In this document: positions 1 to 8,214 of the stretch, piece by piece
Position numbering within the stretch: position 1 is the stretch's first letter
How the letters are laid out: each line of letters opens with the position of its first letter
Source: a virus
Strand: one strand, 5' to 3'
IMG/VR virus record: IMGVR_UViG_3300025648_000079
Span: 1 to 25,000 of that record
Length of the DNA stretch: 25,000 bases
The notes under the pieces: generated by a model
Seen by the model: only the letters and a program-made list of their open reading frames with translations
What the model was told of the DNA's origin: nothing
Databases searched by the model: none
Program-made: the position numbers and the translations under genes

Positions 1-168
1 GATGTTTTTTCTGCTAGCGGCTCAATTACGTTACCGTCCACAAGTATGGTGTATACTTTACAAAATGGCTACTTAACAATGGCAACTCCGTTTCCAGCTG
101 TTAAAAAGACATTGCAACCAGTAGTGTACGAGATTACTTGGCAGCGCATTATTGGCGGTCAAATCTAA
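1..168 (+). CDS. C-terminal part of a phage structural protein (5' end outside window)
   Basis: Frame 1 is open from the first base to the TAA at 166-168 and gives 55 residues ending in EITWQRIIGGQI. The start lies left of the window. It is directly followed by the tail-assembly chaperone gene on the same strand, and in contractile-tail phages that slot is usually held by the tail tube or another virion protein, so a structural role is likely from position. The short visible part contains no motif that I can assign to a family. It could equally be a tail tube, a tail terminator or a minor tail protein. Confidence 0.6.
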   Translation, partial: DVFSASGSITLPSTSMVYTLQNGYLTMATPFPAVKKTLQPVVYEITWQRIIGGQI

Positions 169-183
169 TATGGCAAATTAAAA

Positions 184-648
184 ATGGCAAGAAAAGAAGC
201 GACATTCGTAGCGGACGCAGGACGTGATAAGGGCAAGCAATTCCTTATCACTGAAATGTCTGCCTCACAAGCTGAGAGCTGGGCTTTCAGGGTAATTCTC
301 GCTATCGGCAATGCTGGTATTGAGATCCCGGATAACCTAGCTGCTCAGGGAATGGCGGGTCTTATGGCGGTGGGCTATATGAACCTTCTCAAGATTCCAT
401 TCGAGGCTGCAAAGCCTCTTTTGGACGAAATGATGGGATGCGTTCAAATAGTCCCGTCTGCCAATGTTAAGCGTCCATTAATTGAAGATGACATCGAGGA
501 AGTAAAAACTCGACTATCCCTGCGTAAAGCAATTTGGGATCTGCACATGGATTTTTTTTTAGACGCAGACAAGTCGACTTCGGAGTCAGAAGCGCAAGCA
601 CAAGCAACAATCGGCTCGTTGAGTATCAAGCCACCCCGAAAACGATAG
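184..648 (+). CDS. Tail-assembly chaperone, short form (lambda G-like)
   Basis: A 154-residue protein encoded just before the tape measure gene, the usual place of the tail-assembly chaperone that coats the tape measure during tail assembly. The fold is expected to be mostly helical, with a region around residues 45-85 (LAAQGMAGLMAVG, then LLDEMMGC) and an acidic stretch near residue 100. Codons 124-126 read TTT TTT TTA, a classic -1 slippery site, and the -1 frame continues open to the next gene. The short product ends at 648 in a basic tail (PPRKR). No Shine-Dalgarno sequence is obvious; a three-codon ORF (ATG GCA AAT TAA, 170-181) precedes it. The assignment relies on position and frameshift architecture more than on residue-level similarity. 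Confidence 0.75.
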   Translation: MARKEATFVADAGRDKGKQFLITEMSASQAESWAFRVILAIGNAGIEIPDNLAAQGMAGLMAVGYMNLLKIPFEAAKPLLDEMMGCVQIVPSANVKRPLIEDDIEEVKTRLSLRKAIWDLHMDFFLDADKSTSESEAQAQATIGSLSIKPPRKR

Positions 649-779
649 CAACAGTAGTCTCGTCAAGACTGGCTACCCTCCATGAACTTGATACTGTCTA
701 TGGTGTTGAGGATATGTGGATACTCCTTGAGATTCATGCTGTTGATCGGCATAATGCTTATATAGTGAATCAAAAATAA
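184..779 (+). CDS. Tail-assembly chaperone, -1 frameshifted long form (GT-like), join 184..561,561..779
   Basis: If ribosomes slip back one base after the TTA codon at 559-561, translation continues from AGA at 561 and runs 72 codons to the TAA at 777-779, giving a fusion of about 198 residues. The extension contains LHELDTVYGVEDMWILLEI and then AVDRHNAYI. An acidic VEDM..LLEI..VD..N block of this kind is typical of the T-type extension of tail chaperones in many phages. Its stop overlaps the tape measure start (TAATG), and the tape measure gene has no convincing Shine-Dalgarno sequence of its own, which suggests translational coupling. The extension has no good independent start, which supports the frameshift reading over a separate gene. 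Confidence 0.8.
555..561 (+). promoter_or_regulatory. Programmed -1 ribosomal frameshift site T TTT TTA
   Basis: The heptamer is in the correct register (zero-frame codons TTT TTT TTA at 553-561) within a run of nine T. Both tRNAs can re-pair in the -1 frame. A short hairpin, GACT (576-579) with AGTC (584-587) and a TCGG loop, begins 15 bases downstream; it is weak, and stimulation may come from elsewhere. Confidence 0.8.
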
Positions 780-2380
780 TGGCAACGGTCATAGACAGTT
801 TATTAATTGAGCTTGGATTAGATACATCCAAGTTTGATGCTTCTCAAAAGAAGTCCGTAGAGGAACTTCGCAAGTTTGACGAGCAAGCCCAAAAGACGGC
901 TAAAAATACTCAGCAAGGCTCCAAAAACATTGGTGACGGTTTTGAAAAGGCTCGGAATGCCCTAGTTTCCCTTGGAGTCGCTTTTGTCGGCATAAAAGGT
1001 TTTACGAACTTTGCTCAGCAAACGACAACGACCAATGCAGCTCTTGGTCGAAATGCTCAACTATTCCAAATGTCTGCCCGAGAGCTCGATGCTTGGGGCG
1101 GTGTTTTAAAAACAGTAGGCGGTGACGCTGAAACCTTTCAGTCATCCATTCAAGCGATGCAACAAGGGATTGCTGGCATTAAGCTGGGTGATGCTGCCAT
1201 TCTTACGCCATTGGCACGATTGGGGGCATTGGCTGCGGTAGACATCAATAAAGGTACTGTCGACATTTACAAGTTGGCAGATGCTTTAAAACGCTTTAAA
1301 GCGGAAAACGGTGAGCAGCTTACGCTGACCTTAGCTCAGCAGCTAGGAATGAATAAAGAGACCTATATGGTCCTTTCTCAAGGTGCTGACGCAGTTCATA
1401 AGCTTTATGACGAGCAATACAAGCTTTCAGGCGTAACTGAGCAAAATACCAAAAATGCCCAAAAGCTGCAGCAGCAATGGGCTGAAACCAGTCAAGCATT
1501 CTCCAAGGCAAAAAATGCCTTAATGGACGAGCTTTATCCTGCATTGAGCGCAACTCTCCAAGGCGGGACGGCTTTCTTTGAAGGGTTTGTCAATGCCGAT
1601 AAAAAGCTGGACGGATTCCTTTCCCAGTTAACTTTGATTGGGGGCGCAGCTTTAACTTTGCAAGGCGCACTGTCTTCTTTGAAGATTGTTGGCGTATCCG
1701 TTGGAGAGGGGCTCACAGCAGCGTTTTCTAAGCTCTTTGGGGCTGCTGCATTGCTATTCCATAGCGAAGGCTTAAACAAAGGTGAAGACGAGGAAATTGC
1801 TCGTATTTATGCAGCTCAAGACAAGGCTTCAGGAAAAGGCGGTGCTGCTTCCGGTCTTCCTCGCAATATGCGAAATAACAATCCCGGAAATATTGAGTAC
1901 GGTGATTTTGCTCGTAAGCATGGGGCGACTGGTAGCGATGGACGTTTTGCCATTTTCCCTGATATGAAGACAGGTCAGGACGCTATGGCTTCCTTGCTTA
2001 TGTCTTATGCAAAAGGCGGTACAAATACTATCGCTGGAATTGTTAGTAAATGGTCTCCTGCTGGCGATAACGGTGCAGCCAATACGAATGCGTACATTGC
2101 TGACGTTGCTAAAAAGACTGGAATTGATCCTAATAAACCGTTAAGCATGGGCGAATTGGCTGCAGTGCAGCAAGCAATGTCTGCTCATGAAGGAATGGTC
2201 GGAGCCAAAGCAACGGCTCCAGTTGGTGCTGGCGGTGGCGCAGGAACCAACGTACAAACCAATATCAACACAATCAACGTACAAACTCAAGCTACTGATG
2301 CCAATGGCGTTGCTAATGGCTTGCGTGGTGCGTTGCAAAATAATTCTTTGATTAATCTAGGCGTACAGGGAAATAGATAA
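779..2380 (+). CDS. Tape measure protein with an embedded P5/muramidase-like domain
   Basis: A 533-residue protein rich in Ala, Gln and Lys, with heptad-like helical segments in the first 280 residues (KFDASQKKSVEELRKFDEQ at the start). A hydrophobic stretch lies around residues 280-335. From about residue 361 comes a compact domain beginning PRNMRNNNPGNIEYG and continuing with GATGSDGRFAIFPDMKTG and WSP..NGAANTNAYI. This is the pattern found in phage structural or lytic proteins resembling PRD1 P5 and other RNNNPGNI-type domains linked to peptidoglycan processing. The C-terminus is Gly/Asn rich. The tape measure sets tail length, and the embedded domain is likely to help cross the cell wall at infection. 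At 533 residues it implies a fairly short tail. The start overlaps the frameshift product stop. Confidence 0.88.
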   Translation: MATVIDSLLIELGLDTSKFDASQKKSVEELRKFDEQAQKTAKNTQQGSKNIGDGFEKARNALVSLGVAFVGIKGFTNFAQQTTTTNAALGRNAQLFQMSARELDAWGGVLKTVGGDAETFQSSIQAMQQGIAGIKLGDAAILTPLARLGALAAVDINKGTVDIYKLADALKRFKAENGEQLTLTLAQQLGMNKETYMVLSQGADAVHKLYDEQYKLSGVTEQNTKNAQKLQQQWAETSQAFSKAKNALMDELYPALSATLQGGTAFFEGFVNADKKLDGFLSQLTLIGGAALTLQGALSSLKIVGVSVGEGLTAAFSKLFGAAALLFHSEGLNKGEDEEIARIYAAQDKASGKGGAASGLPRNMRNNNPGNIEYGDFARKHGATGSDGRFAIFPDMKTGQDAMASLLMSYAKGGTNTIAGIVSKWSPAGDNGAANTNAYIADVAKKTGIDPNKPLSMGELAAVQQAMSAHEGMVGAKATAPVGAGGGAGTNVQTNINTINVQTQATDANGVANGLRGALQNNSLINLGVQGNR

Positions 2381-3021
2381 TGCCAAATATTCCTTACCCT
2401 AATGTCCCAGCTTTACCCGGAGTACCCGCTTTAGCTCGTAGCAACAATTCTCAATTTGTGGCTGCAGCCTTAACTATTGTCGGAGAAATTCTTCCTCTCA
2501 ATTTATTTGGGACAACTTGGGGCATTGTTGACGAAAACGGATCAGCTCTTTTAACCCCCGATTCTTTTGTCGATTTTGAATATCGAGAAGAATACAAGAT
2601 TCCTATTTATCCGCTTGAGGAAGGTAGTTTTCAAAGCTATAACAAAGTGGCTATGCCTTTTGATTGTCGGGTGACAGTATCGTGTAGCGGTAATGGGAAA
2701 ATGAGCAAGGAAGCGTTTTTGGCAGCGATTGAAAAGCTTTTAAGCTCTTTGACTCTTTGCAGCGTGGTTACTCCGAACGGTACTTATAAAAGCTGCAACC
2801 TTATTCATGTTGACTATCGCAGAGAAGCAAGACAAGGGGCAACTTTAATCATTGCTCAATTATGGTTTCAAGAGATCAGAATTGCTCAGCAACCAGTGGT
2901 TCCTACTGCTTCCCCTTCGGGAGCAAGTAGCACTAGCCTTGGTCAGCTTTCTCCAAATACTCCTAAAGGAAGCTTTGGATCATTTAACGCTTCTTCAGTA
3001 TCAAACATAGGAATAGAATGA
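2380..3021 (+). CDS. Dit-like baseplate/tail protein
   Basis: A 213-residue protein whose middle contains FVDFEYREEYKIPIYPLEEG followed by SFQSYNKVAMPFDCRVTVSC. The pattern of a short acidic lead, a tyrosine-proline-glutamate-glycine turn, then F.SYNKVA and an alternating beta strand is the hallmark of the N-terminal domain of Dit-like tail proteins next to Pam3-type baseplate plugs. The last 40 residues are Ser/Gly/Thr rich and probably flexible. It starts by TAATG overlap with the tape measure stop, with AGGGAAA upstream as ribosome binding site, and overlaps the next start by ATGA. The expected role is a connector between tail tube tip and baseplate. Confidence 0.82.
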   Translation: MPNIPYPNVPALPGVPALARSNNSQFVAAALTIVGEILPLNLFGTTWGIVDENGSALLTPDSFVDFEYREEYKIPIYPLEEGSFQSYNKVAMPFDCRVTVSCSGNGKMSKEAFLAAIEKLLSSLTLCSVVTPNGTYKSCNLIHVDYRREARQGATLIIAQLWFQEIRIAQQPVVPTASPSGASSTSLGQLSPNTPKGSFGSFNASSVSNIGIE

Positions 3022-3311
3022 CAATTCAGACAATTCCAATTATTGCCGTTGCTGCTCAAAAATTTACCATTCAGTTAAATGGTCAAAGTTGTGCTATTAG
3101 CCTATCTCAAAAAAGCAATGGACTTTACTTTGACATGACTGTCAATAACAATCCTTGCGTAAATTCCGTAATTTGCCTAAATTTAGTAGGCTTGATTCGT
3201 GAAGCTTACTACGGATTTTCAGGTCAACTGGCATTTTTTGACACTCAGGGAACAGATGACCCGTATTACACTGGTTTAGGTTCTCGTTACCAATTAATTT
3301 ATCAATCATGA
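3018..3311 (+). CDS. Baseplate plug protein (Pam3 gp18-like, DUF6983 type)
   Basis: A 97-residue protein with the full set of conserved features of the family: an IPI leader, then a QKFTIQLNGQSCAISL strand pair, YFDMTVNN, a NLVGLIREAYYGFSGQLAFFD segment broken here by the hydrophobic L-V-G-L core, and a final DPYYTGLGSRYQLIYQ. Length fits the family, which is about 100 residues. It plugs the centre of the simplified contractile baseplate before infection. It lies between the Dit-like and hub genes, as in Pam3-like gene orders, and overlaps both neighbours by four bases. The assignment is from remembered family pattern, not from a search. Confidence 0.85.
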   Translation: MTIQTIPIIAVAAQKFTIQLNGQSCAISLSQKSNGLYFDMTVNNNPCVNSVICLNLVGLIREAYYGFSGQLAFFDTQGTDDPYYTGLGSRYQLIYQS

Positions 3312-4168
3312 CCTTTGCAGTCCGTCAGATAAACCTGACATTTTCCAGTGAAGATGCAGAGCCTTTGATTTTGGAAGGCTTGAGGTGTTCAGCCGTCATT
3401 ACAAATCCCGGTGGAAATAATGCTTTTGGACAGCTTCAAATGCAAGTTTATGGAATGACTTTGGATCAGATGAACCAATATTCAAGCACTGGCTCAAATA
3501 TGGTAGCGATTCAAAATCAAGCGATCACTGTAGAAGCAGGAGATCAAGGCGGGACCTTAAATCAGGTATTTTCAGGAACTTTGATTTCCAGCTTTATTGA
3601 CTTGTCAAATCTTCCCGAGGTGAGTTTTGTATGCGCTGCAGTGGCTGGATATAACAATAAAGGAGCTCCTTCTGCGCCAAATACCTATCAAGGTGCTCAA
3701 AACGCAGAAGATATTATTGCGTCATTAACTAATTTGCTTGGCTCCGATTGGACTTTTAATAATCCCAAAGGAGCTCATGCCGTTATTCAAAATCAATATT
3801 TGTCAGGATCATTGATAGATCAAATTCAAACCGTTGCAAGAGCTGCGTCTTTTCCTTTGATTATTGAAAACAATTCAATCACAATTTTCCCGAATGGTGG
3901 AGTAAGAGATGACATTATTGTTGATTTAAGTCCTGAAACTGGGCTTATTGGCTATCCTTATTATTGGGAGGCTGGATTTACTGTTAGATCTGAATTCAAT
4001 CCAATTATTGCTATTGGCAGGACAATCAACCTGACTTCAGGCTTACCAAAAGCAAACGGACAGTTTCCAGTTCAATATGCGACTCATGAATTAAGTACGT
4101 TAACCCCTGACGGTCCTTGGTTTACAACTTCTAAATTAAGTCCAGCAATATATGTCCCAAGGAACTAA
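3308..4168 (+). CDS. Baseplate hub protein (Mu gp44 / T4 gp27-like)
   Basis: A 286-residue beta-rich protein in the hub slot between plug and spike. The N-terminal part (FAVRQINLTFS, then an LEGLRCSAVITNPGG strand and FGQLQMQVYGMTLDQMN) resembles the first beta barrel of gp27/gpD-type hubs. A middle part with ATSLIDQIQTVARA-like helix sequence (here LIDQIQTVARAASFPL) precedes the NNSITIFPNGG turn, a typical hub feature where a short recognition helix meets the second barrel. The hub forms a trimeric ring that receives the spike. The last 17 bases overlap the spike gene. Individual domain borders are not certain from sequence alone. Confidence 0.8.
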   Translation: MTFAVRQINLTFSSEDAEPLILEGLRCSAVITNPGGNNAFGQLQMQVYGMTLDQMNQYSSTGSNMVAIQNQAITVEAGDQGGTLNQVFSGTLISSFIDLSNLPEVSFVCAAVAGYNNKGAPSAPNTYQGAQNAEDIIASLTNLLGSDWTFNNPKGAHAVIQNQYLSGSLIDQIQTVARAASFPLIIENNSITIFPNGGVRDDIIVDLSPETGLIGYPYYWEAGFTVRSEFNPIIAIGRTINLTSGLPKANGQFPVQYATHELSTLTPDGPWFTTSKLSPAIYVPRN

Positions 4169-4808
4169 TCAACCAATTCAAACTAATCACGTCCCGGCAG
4201 ATAATGCTTCAGACGTGGGGCGCATGGACTTTATTGTCCGATCTGCTTTATCGGGTCTTAGAACTGCAATTCCAGTAAAAGTTGTTGCAGTTAGCAATAG
4301 CGGTGGCGTTTCAGCTATTGGTCATGTTGACGTTCAGCCTTTGGTCAGCGCAGTTGACGGTAATGGTCAGGCTTGGGCTCATGGGATTATTTACAATGTC
4401 CCATATATGCGAATTCAAGGTGGATCAAATGGTGTAATTCTTGATCCAGTTGTCGGTGATATTGGTATAGGCACAGTTTGCGATAGAGACATTTCAACGG
4501 TAAAAAGCACTGGCGCAGTTGCAGCTCCCGGCTCTAACCGTAAAAATGATATGTCTGATATGGTTTATTTGATGACCATTATTGGCGCAGCTCCTACGCA
4601 ATACATCCAATTTAATAGCTCAGGAATTACCATACTTTCTCCTACTCAAGTTACAATAACTGCACCAAACATTAGCTCAAGCGGTACTTGGTCCCATACT
4701 GGATCCTTTACGGCAACGGGTGATGTTAAAGGTCAGGGAACGAGCCTCCACACTCACGTTCATTCTGGCGTTCAATCTGGTGGAAGCAATACGGGGCAAC
4801 CAGTATGA
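4152..4808 (+). CDS. Baseplate spike / membrane-puncturing protein (Gp138/Mu gp45-like)
   Basis: A 218-residue protein with an N-terminal OB-like domain (IPVKVVAV...VSAIGHVDVQPLVSAVDGNG, about residues 40-75), which is the signature of Gp138-type spike proteins. The middle has VILDPVVGDIG. From about residue 155 the sequence turns into short Ser/Thr/Gly beta repeats (ITILSPTQVTITAPNISS), as in a trimeric beta helix. The C-terminus HTHVHSGVQSGGSNTGQP carries the alternating histidines that bind a metal ion at the spike tip in gpV/gp45-type proteins. The protein would pierce the outer membrane. The start lies inside the hub gene, and the stop overlaps the next start by ATGA. Confidence 0.87.
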   Translation: MSQGTNQPIQTNHVPADNASDVGRMDFIVRSALSGLRTAIPVKVVAVSNSGGVSAIGHVDVQPLVSAVDGNGQAWAHGIIYNVPYMRIQGGSNGVILDPVVGDIGIGTVCDRDISTVKSTGAVAAPGSNRKNDMSDMVYLMTIIGAAPTQYIQFNSSGITILSPTQVTITAPNISSSGTWSHTGSFTATGDVKGQGTSLHTHVHSGVQSGGSNTGQPV

Positions 4809-5173
4809 CGATAATTCACAATACCTTACTGCTAGATCAGACTGCTTGGGATTTGGTTCTCGATCTCAATGGAAACATTGCCTTAGCTGGCGCACCTTAT
4901 GCAATAGCGCAAGACGTGGCTTCAGTTACTCGTACATTTTTAGGCGAATGCTGGTACGACACTACTCAGGGAATACCCTATTGGCAGCAAATTCTTGGGG
5001 GGTTTCCTCCCTTGCAATATGTAGCTGAAAAACTTCAGGATGCAGCTTTAACGGTTCCTGACGTAGCTGCAGCTCAAGCAACTTTTACGTCCTTCCAAAA
5101 TCGTTCTTTGGCTGGGCAAATTCAAATTATAGATACGGATGGAGTCGCAAATAATGTGGCTTTTGGAGGATAA
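4805..5173 (+). CDS. Baseplate wedge protein, gp25/gpW-like
   Basis: A 122-residue protein between spike and J-like genes, the conserved place of the gp25/W-like wedge subunit that triggers sheath contraction. The sequence contains WDLVLDLNGNIALA, an AIAQDVASVTRTFLGECWYDTTQGIPY stretch read here as the family's helix then the Y.....GIPY turn, and later DVAAAQATF. The AQDV......L.GE..YD...GIPY pattern is common in this family. An overlapping start with the previous stop and a GGAGGATAA stop-and-RBS arrangement before the next gene show tight coupling in the tail operon. Confidence 0.82.
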   Translation: MTIIHNTLLLDQTAWDLVLDLNGNIALAGAPYAIAQDVASVTRTFLGECWYDTTQGIPYWQQILGGFPPLQYVAEKLQDAALTVPDVAAAQATFTSFQNRSLAGQIQIIDTDGVANNVAFGG

Positions 5174-6382
5174 ATGAGCACTAACGTACCGTCAATTACA
5201 TGGACCAATGGCGCACCCGTCCTGCCAGCAGAAGCAGATATTTTGGCTGGAGTTCAAGCTGACATTAATGCAGCTTTTGGTGGTGGCGTAAACCCCGGTC
5301 TTACGACCCCTCAAGGTCAGTTAGCTCAAACTGAAACGGCAATTATTGGCGATAAAAACAATCAAATTGCTTATATTGCTAATCAAGTAAACCCAGCTTT
5401 TGCTTCGGGTATTTGGCAAGATGCTATTGGTTACATTTACTTTATGACCCGAATTCAAGCTTCGGGAACCGTAGTAAATGCAACTTGCGTAGGTGCAGTT
5501 GGTACAGTTATTCCTTTGGGTTCTATTGCTCAAGATACTAGCGGATACCTTTATGCCTCTACTGCTGCAGCCACAATTCCCTCCAGTGGTAGCGTAACAG
5601 TTGAATTTCAAAATCAAACTACTGGACCGATTGCTTGTCCTATTGGATCTCTTAATAATATATATACAGCCGTTGCCGGATGGAATACTGTTTCTAACCC
5701 TGCTGCTGGAGCTCTTGGCAATGCAGTTGAATCTCGTGCAGCCTTTGAATTCCGTAGACAATCAAGCGTTGCAGTAAATGCCGTTAATTCTATTCAGTCT
5801 ATTCAGGCAGCCGTTTTAGCGGTTCCGAACGTATTGCAAGCCGTAGTTGTTGATAACTCAACCAACTCAACCGTAAACTATGGCAGCACTAGCTATCCAT
5901 TGGCAGCGCATTCTATTTGCGTTAGCGTGGCTGGCGGTACGTCTTCAGCGATTGCCACTGCTATTTGGAATAAAAAACCACCGGGCTGCGGATACAACGG
6001 CAATACAACTGTTACCGTTTATGACAATACTTACGCAAGCCCAATTCCTTATACCGTCACTTATTTGACTCCAACATCAACACCTGCTTATTTCACTGTA
6101 AATATCAAAAATAGTCCGTTGTTGCCTTCAAATATTACTCAACTTGTCCAAAATGCTGTTCTTGCTTCATTTAATGGACAAGACGGAGGAACTGCGGTCA
6201 CAATCAACTCAACGACTTATTCAGGCAGATATTACGCAAACATCAATGCGATTAGTCCAAACGTTAACGTAATTGAGGTTTATTTGGGAGCTTCTGCAAG
6301 TCCGTCTACCTTATCTATTGCATTCGGCATAGATCAGTTGCCAACCCTTTCAGCCTCTAATATTGCGGTGGCATTGGTATAA
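5174..6382 (+). CDS. Baseplate J-like protein
   Basis: A 402-residue protein with the J-like layout: PAEADILAGVQADINAAFG near residue 15, TTPQGQLAQTETAIIGDKNN around residue 42, then IQASGTVVNATCVG and GAVGTVIPLGSIAQD with strand repeats, and a later ESRAAFEFRRQSS motif (about residues 187-199) and AVPNVLQAVVVDN. The (E/Q)SR..F..RR and VP.V..A.V.DN motifs are those of gpJ/gp47-type wedge proteins. With the gp25-like and DUF2612 proteins it would form the wedge that links hub and fibres. It has a strong ribosome binding site (GGAGGA) overlapping the end of the previous gene. Confidence 0.9.
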   Translation: MSTNVPSITWTNGAPVLPAEADILAGVQADINAAFGGGVNPGLTTPQGQLAQTETAIIGDKNNQIAYIANQVNPAFASGIWQDAIGYIYFMTRIQASGTVVNATCVGAVGTVIPLGSIAQDTSGYLYASTAAATIPSSGSVTVEFQNQTTGPIACPIGSLNNIYTAVAGWNTVSNPAAGALGNAVESRAAFEFRRQSSVAVNAVNSIQSIQAAVLAVPNVLQAVVVDNSTNSTVNYGSTSYPLAAHSICVSVAGGTSSAIATAIWNKKPPGCGYNGNTTVTVYDNTYASPIPYTVTYLTPTSTPAYFTVNIKNSPLLPSNITQLVQNAVLASFNGQDGGTAVTINSTTYSGRYYANINAISPNVNVIEVYLGASASPSTLSIAFGIDQLPTLSASNIAVALV

Positions 6383-6385
6383 CTT

Positions 6386-7069
6386 ATGTACGGATTAGTT
6401 CCCTTTTCAGGTTCGCCTTTTGCTTCTTTTGCAAATAAGCAAATAGCCCCAAAACCAACAGTAGAAGTCATTCCTCTTTGGCAACAAACCATATTAAGTC
6501 AATATTGTGATTCTCCAACGATTGACGGTTTGCTTAGTTCTTACAATAGTGCAGTTGATCCTGCTACTGATATTGCTAATTTTTATGTAAATATTTGGGA
6601 TGTCTATACAGCCGTTGGCACTGGTTTAGATATTTGGGGTGCAATTGTTAATGTTTCTCGTTATCTTCAAATTCCGGGATCGGCAAATTGTTTGGGATTT
6701 GATGAAGCTTATTTATCGGGATATGCAACTACGGGTCCACAACCTTTTGGACAGGCTCCATTTTTTTCTACCATTAGCTCAACAACCACTTATTATTTGT
6801 CAGATGACGTTTATAGGCAGTTAATTTTAATTAAAGCTGCGGTCAATATTGGCAATCTATCAGTTCCTCAAATTAATCAGTTGCTTCAAAAATTCTTTGG
6901 ACAATCTATTTCAGGAAGTCCTTATGGTGTAGCGTATGTTATTGATACACTTAATCAAGGATTTACTTATCATTTCAATTTTGTGCCAAACGCATTGCAA
7001 CTGGCTATTGTAGAAAATTCGGGAGTATTCCCTAGACCTGCTGGCGTTGCCGTAACAGTCACTTATTAA
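6386..7069 (+). CDS. DUF2612-like baseplate/tail protein
   Basis: A 227-residue protein directly after gpJ. The segments IIPLWQQTILSQY-like (here VIPLWQQTILSQYCDSP), FYVNIWDVYTAVGTGLDIWG, then a DDVYRQLILIKAAVNIGNLS helix and a final FPRPAGVAVTV match the pattern of DUF2612 family proteins that occupy the place of Mu gp48 or T4 gp53-like wedge components. The LIxxKAxxN...(S/T)VPQINxLL core is the best conserved part. It is separated from gpJ by only three bases. A role as baseplate wedge or fibre attachment protein is inferred from position. Confidence 0.85.
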   Translation: MYGLVPFSGSPFASFANKQIAPKPTVEVIPLWQQTILSQYCDSPTIDGLLSSYNSAVDPATDIANFYVNIWDVYTAVGTGLDIWGAIVNVSRYLQIPGSANCLGFDEAYLSGYATTGPQPFGQAPFFSTISSTTTYYLSDDVYRQLILIKAAVNIGNLSVPQINQLLQKFFGQSISGSPYGVAYVIDTLNQGFTYHFNFVPNALQLAIVENSGVFPRPAGVAVTVTY

Positions 7070-7080
7070 TAGGATCAAAT

Positions 7081-8154
7081 ATGCAAAGTACTAACATACC
7101 TTCAAAAATCCCTTTACCTTTTGCGTACGCAGCAAGTTCGGGATACGTCAACACAATACCAGTAGCTTCCCAAATTGGTATTACAAACGGCAAAGCGTCT
7201 CTTACAGATGGATTTCCACCTTTAACCTTTCAGGCTATTAGTGCTGGCGGTGTGCCTCCTTTTGGAGCTGACTTTAATGGAATTTTGAATGAAATAACAG
7301 CAATTCAACAATGGCAACAAGCAGGAGGCTTTTTCTTTTATGACTCTACTTTTTCAGGTGTCATAGGGGGTTATCCGAAAGGAGCAATTCTTCAAAGCAC
7401 AAGTTTTGCTGGTCTTTGGATGAGTTCTATAGAAAACAATACTACCAATCCCGATGCAGGAGGAGCTGGCTGGGTTTCTTTGACGTTTGAAGGTCTTACC
7501 TCTGTTGCAATGTCAAGCTCCACAGTGGCGCTTACACAGCTTCAATCGGCTTATCCAATCGTAAAAGTTACTGGCACTTTGACTGCTGGCAGCAATTTGA
7601 TATTCCCTGCCATTGTTGGAGAATGGATTGTAGTTAACAACACTAGCGGAGCTTATACCCTTACAGGTAAAACTGCTTCGGGTACTGGGGTTACTTTAAC
7701 TCAAAGTGCTTCTACCTATGTTTACGGTGACGGCACAAATATTTATTTTGCTGATTCAGCAAAAGTAGCAAGTTTTAATAGTAGAGTTGGCGCAGTTACT
7801 TTGAATGCGTTAGATGTTACTTCTGCATTAGGTTTTACTCCCATTCCTTCTACTTATAAATTTGGATTAGGTATTTCGGGAGAAACATGGAATCAAGTTT
7901 CTAAATCAGTCAATACTACATACACTAATCCATATTCTTATCCTATTTCTGTCAATGTGTCTTTTGGAGATACTTTAGGAACAAACCCAACTCTTGTAAT
8001 TTACGTTAATGGAACTGCAATTTCTACAGTCAATTTTGATGAGGGAGATTTTTTTGGAACAACACAAGCATCTTTTATTGTTCCTCCCGGACAAACATAC
8101 CAAGTTTACAATAGCGTTGGACAAAATCCAAATATTTGGGCTGAATTGTATTAA
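7081..8154 (+). CDS. Tail fibre / receptor-binding protein
   Basis: A 357-residue protein that ends the tail module. Its N-terminal 140 residues have the attachment-domain pattern known from many fibres: a first block with PFAYAASSGYVNTIP, then GFPPLTF, PPFGADFNGILNEITAIQQW, FFYDSTFSG, GGYPKGAIL and NTTNPDAGGAGWV. From about residue 150 comes a Thr/Ser/Gly-rich beta region with GKTASGTGVTLTQSA and FNSRVGAVTLNALDV (a collagen-free fibre linker motif), and a C-terminal beta domain of about 90 residues with aromatic and Asn-rich strands, the probable receptor-binding head. The start has an AGGA ribosome site. The C-terminal domain would be expected to vary most between relatives. Confidence 0.85.
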   Translation: MQSTNIPSKIPLPFAYAASSGYVNTIPVASQIGITNGKASLTDGFPPLTFQAISAGGVPPFGADFNGILNEITAIQQWQQAGGFFFYDSTFSGVIGGYPKGAILQSTSFAGLWMSSIENNTTNPDAGGAGWVSLTFEGLTSVAMSSSTVALTQLQSAYPIVKVTGTLTAGSNLIFPAIVGEWIVVNNTSGAYTLTGKTASGTGVTLTQSASTYVYGDGTNIYFADSAKVASFNSRVGAVTLNALDVTSALGFTPIPSTYKFGLGISGETWNQVSKSVNTTYTNPYSYPISVNVSFGDTLGTNPTLVIYVNGTAISTVNFDEGDFFGTTQASFIVPPGQTYQVYNSVGQNPNIWAELY

Positions 8155-8214
8155 AAAATAGTAAATGTATTTTTAGTAAAAACTTTTTAAAAATTAACAA
8201 TATAAGGAAAAATC

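Noticed and set aside
534-779. Separate 81-codon gene starting at 534
   Set aside because: Its first ten codons precede the slippery site, and it has no ribosome site. The -1 frameshift explains the frame better.
5321-5761. Minus-strand 146-codon ORF inside the J-like gene
   Set aside because: Low-complexity Ser/Asn/Arg product antisense to a well-supported gene.
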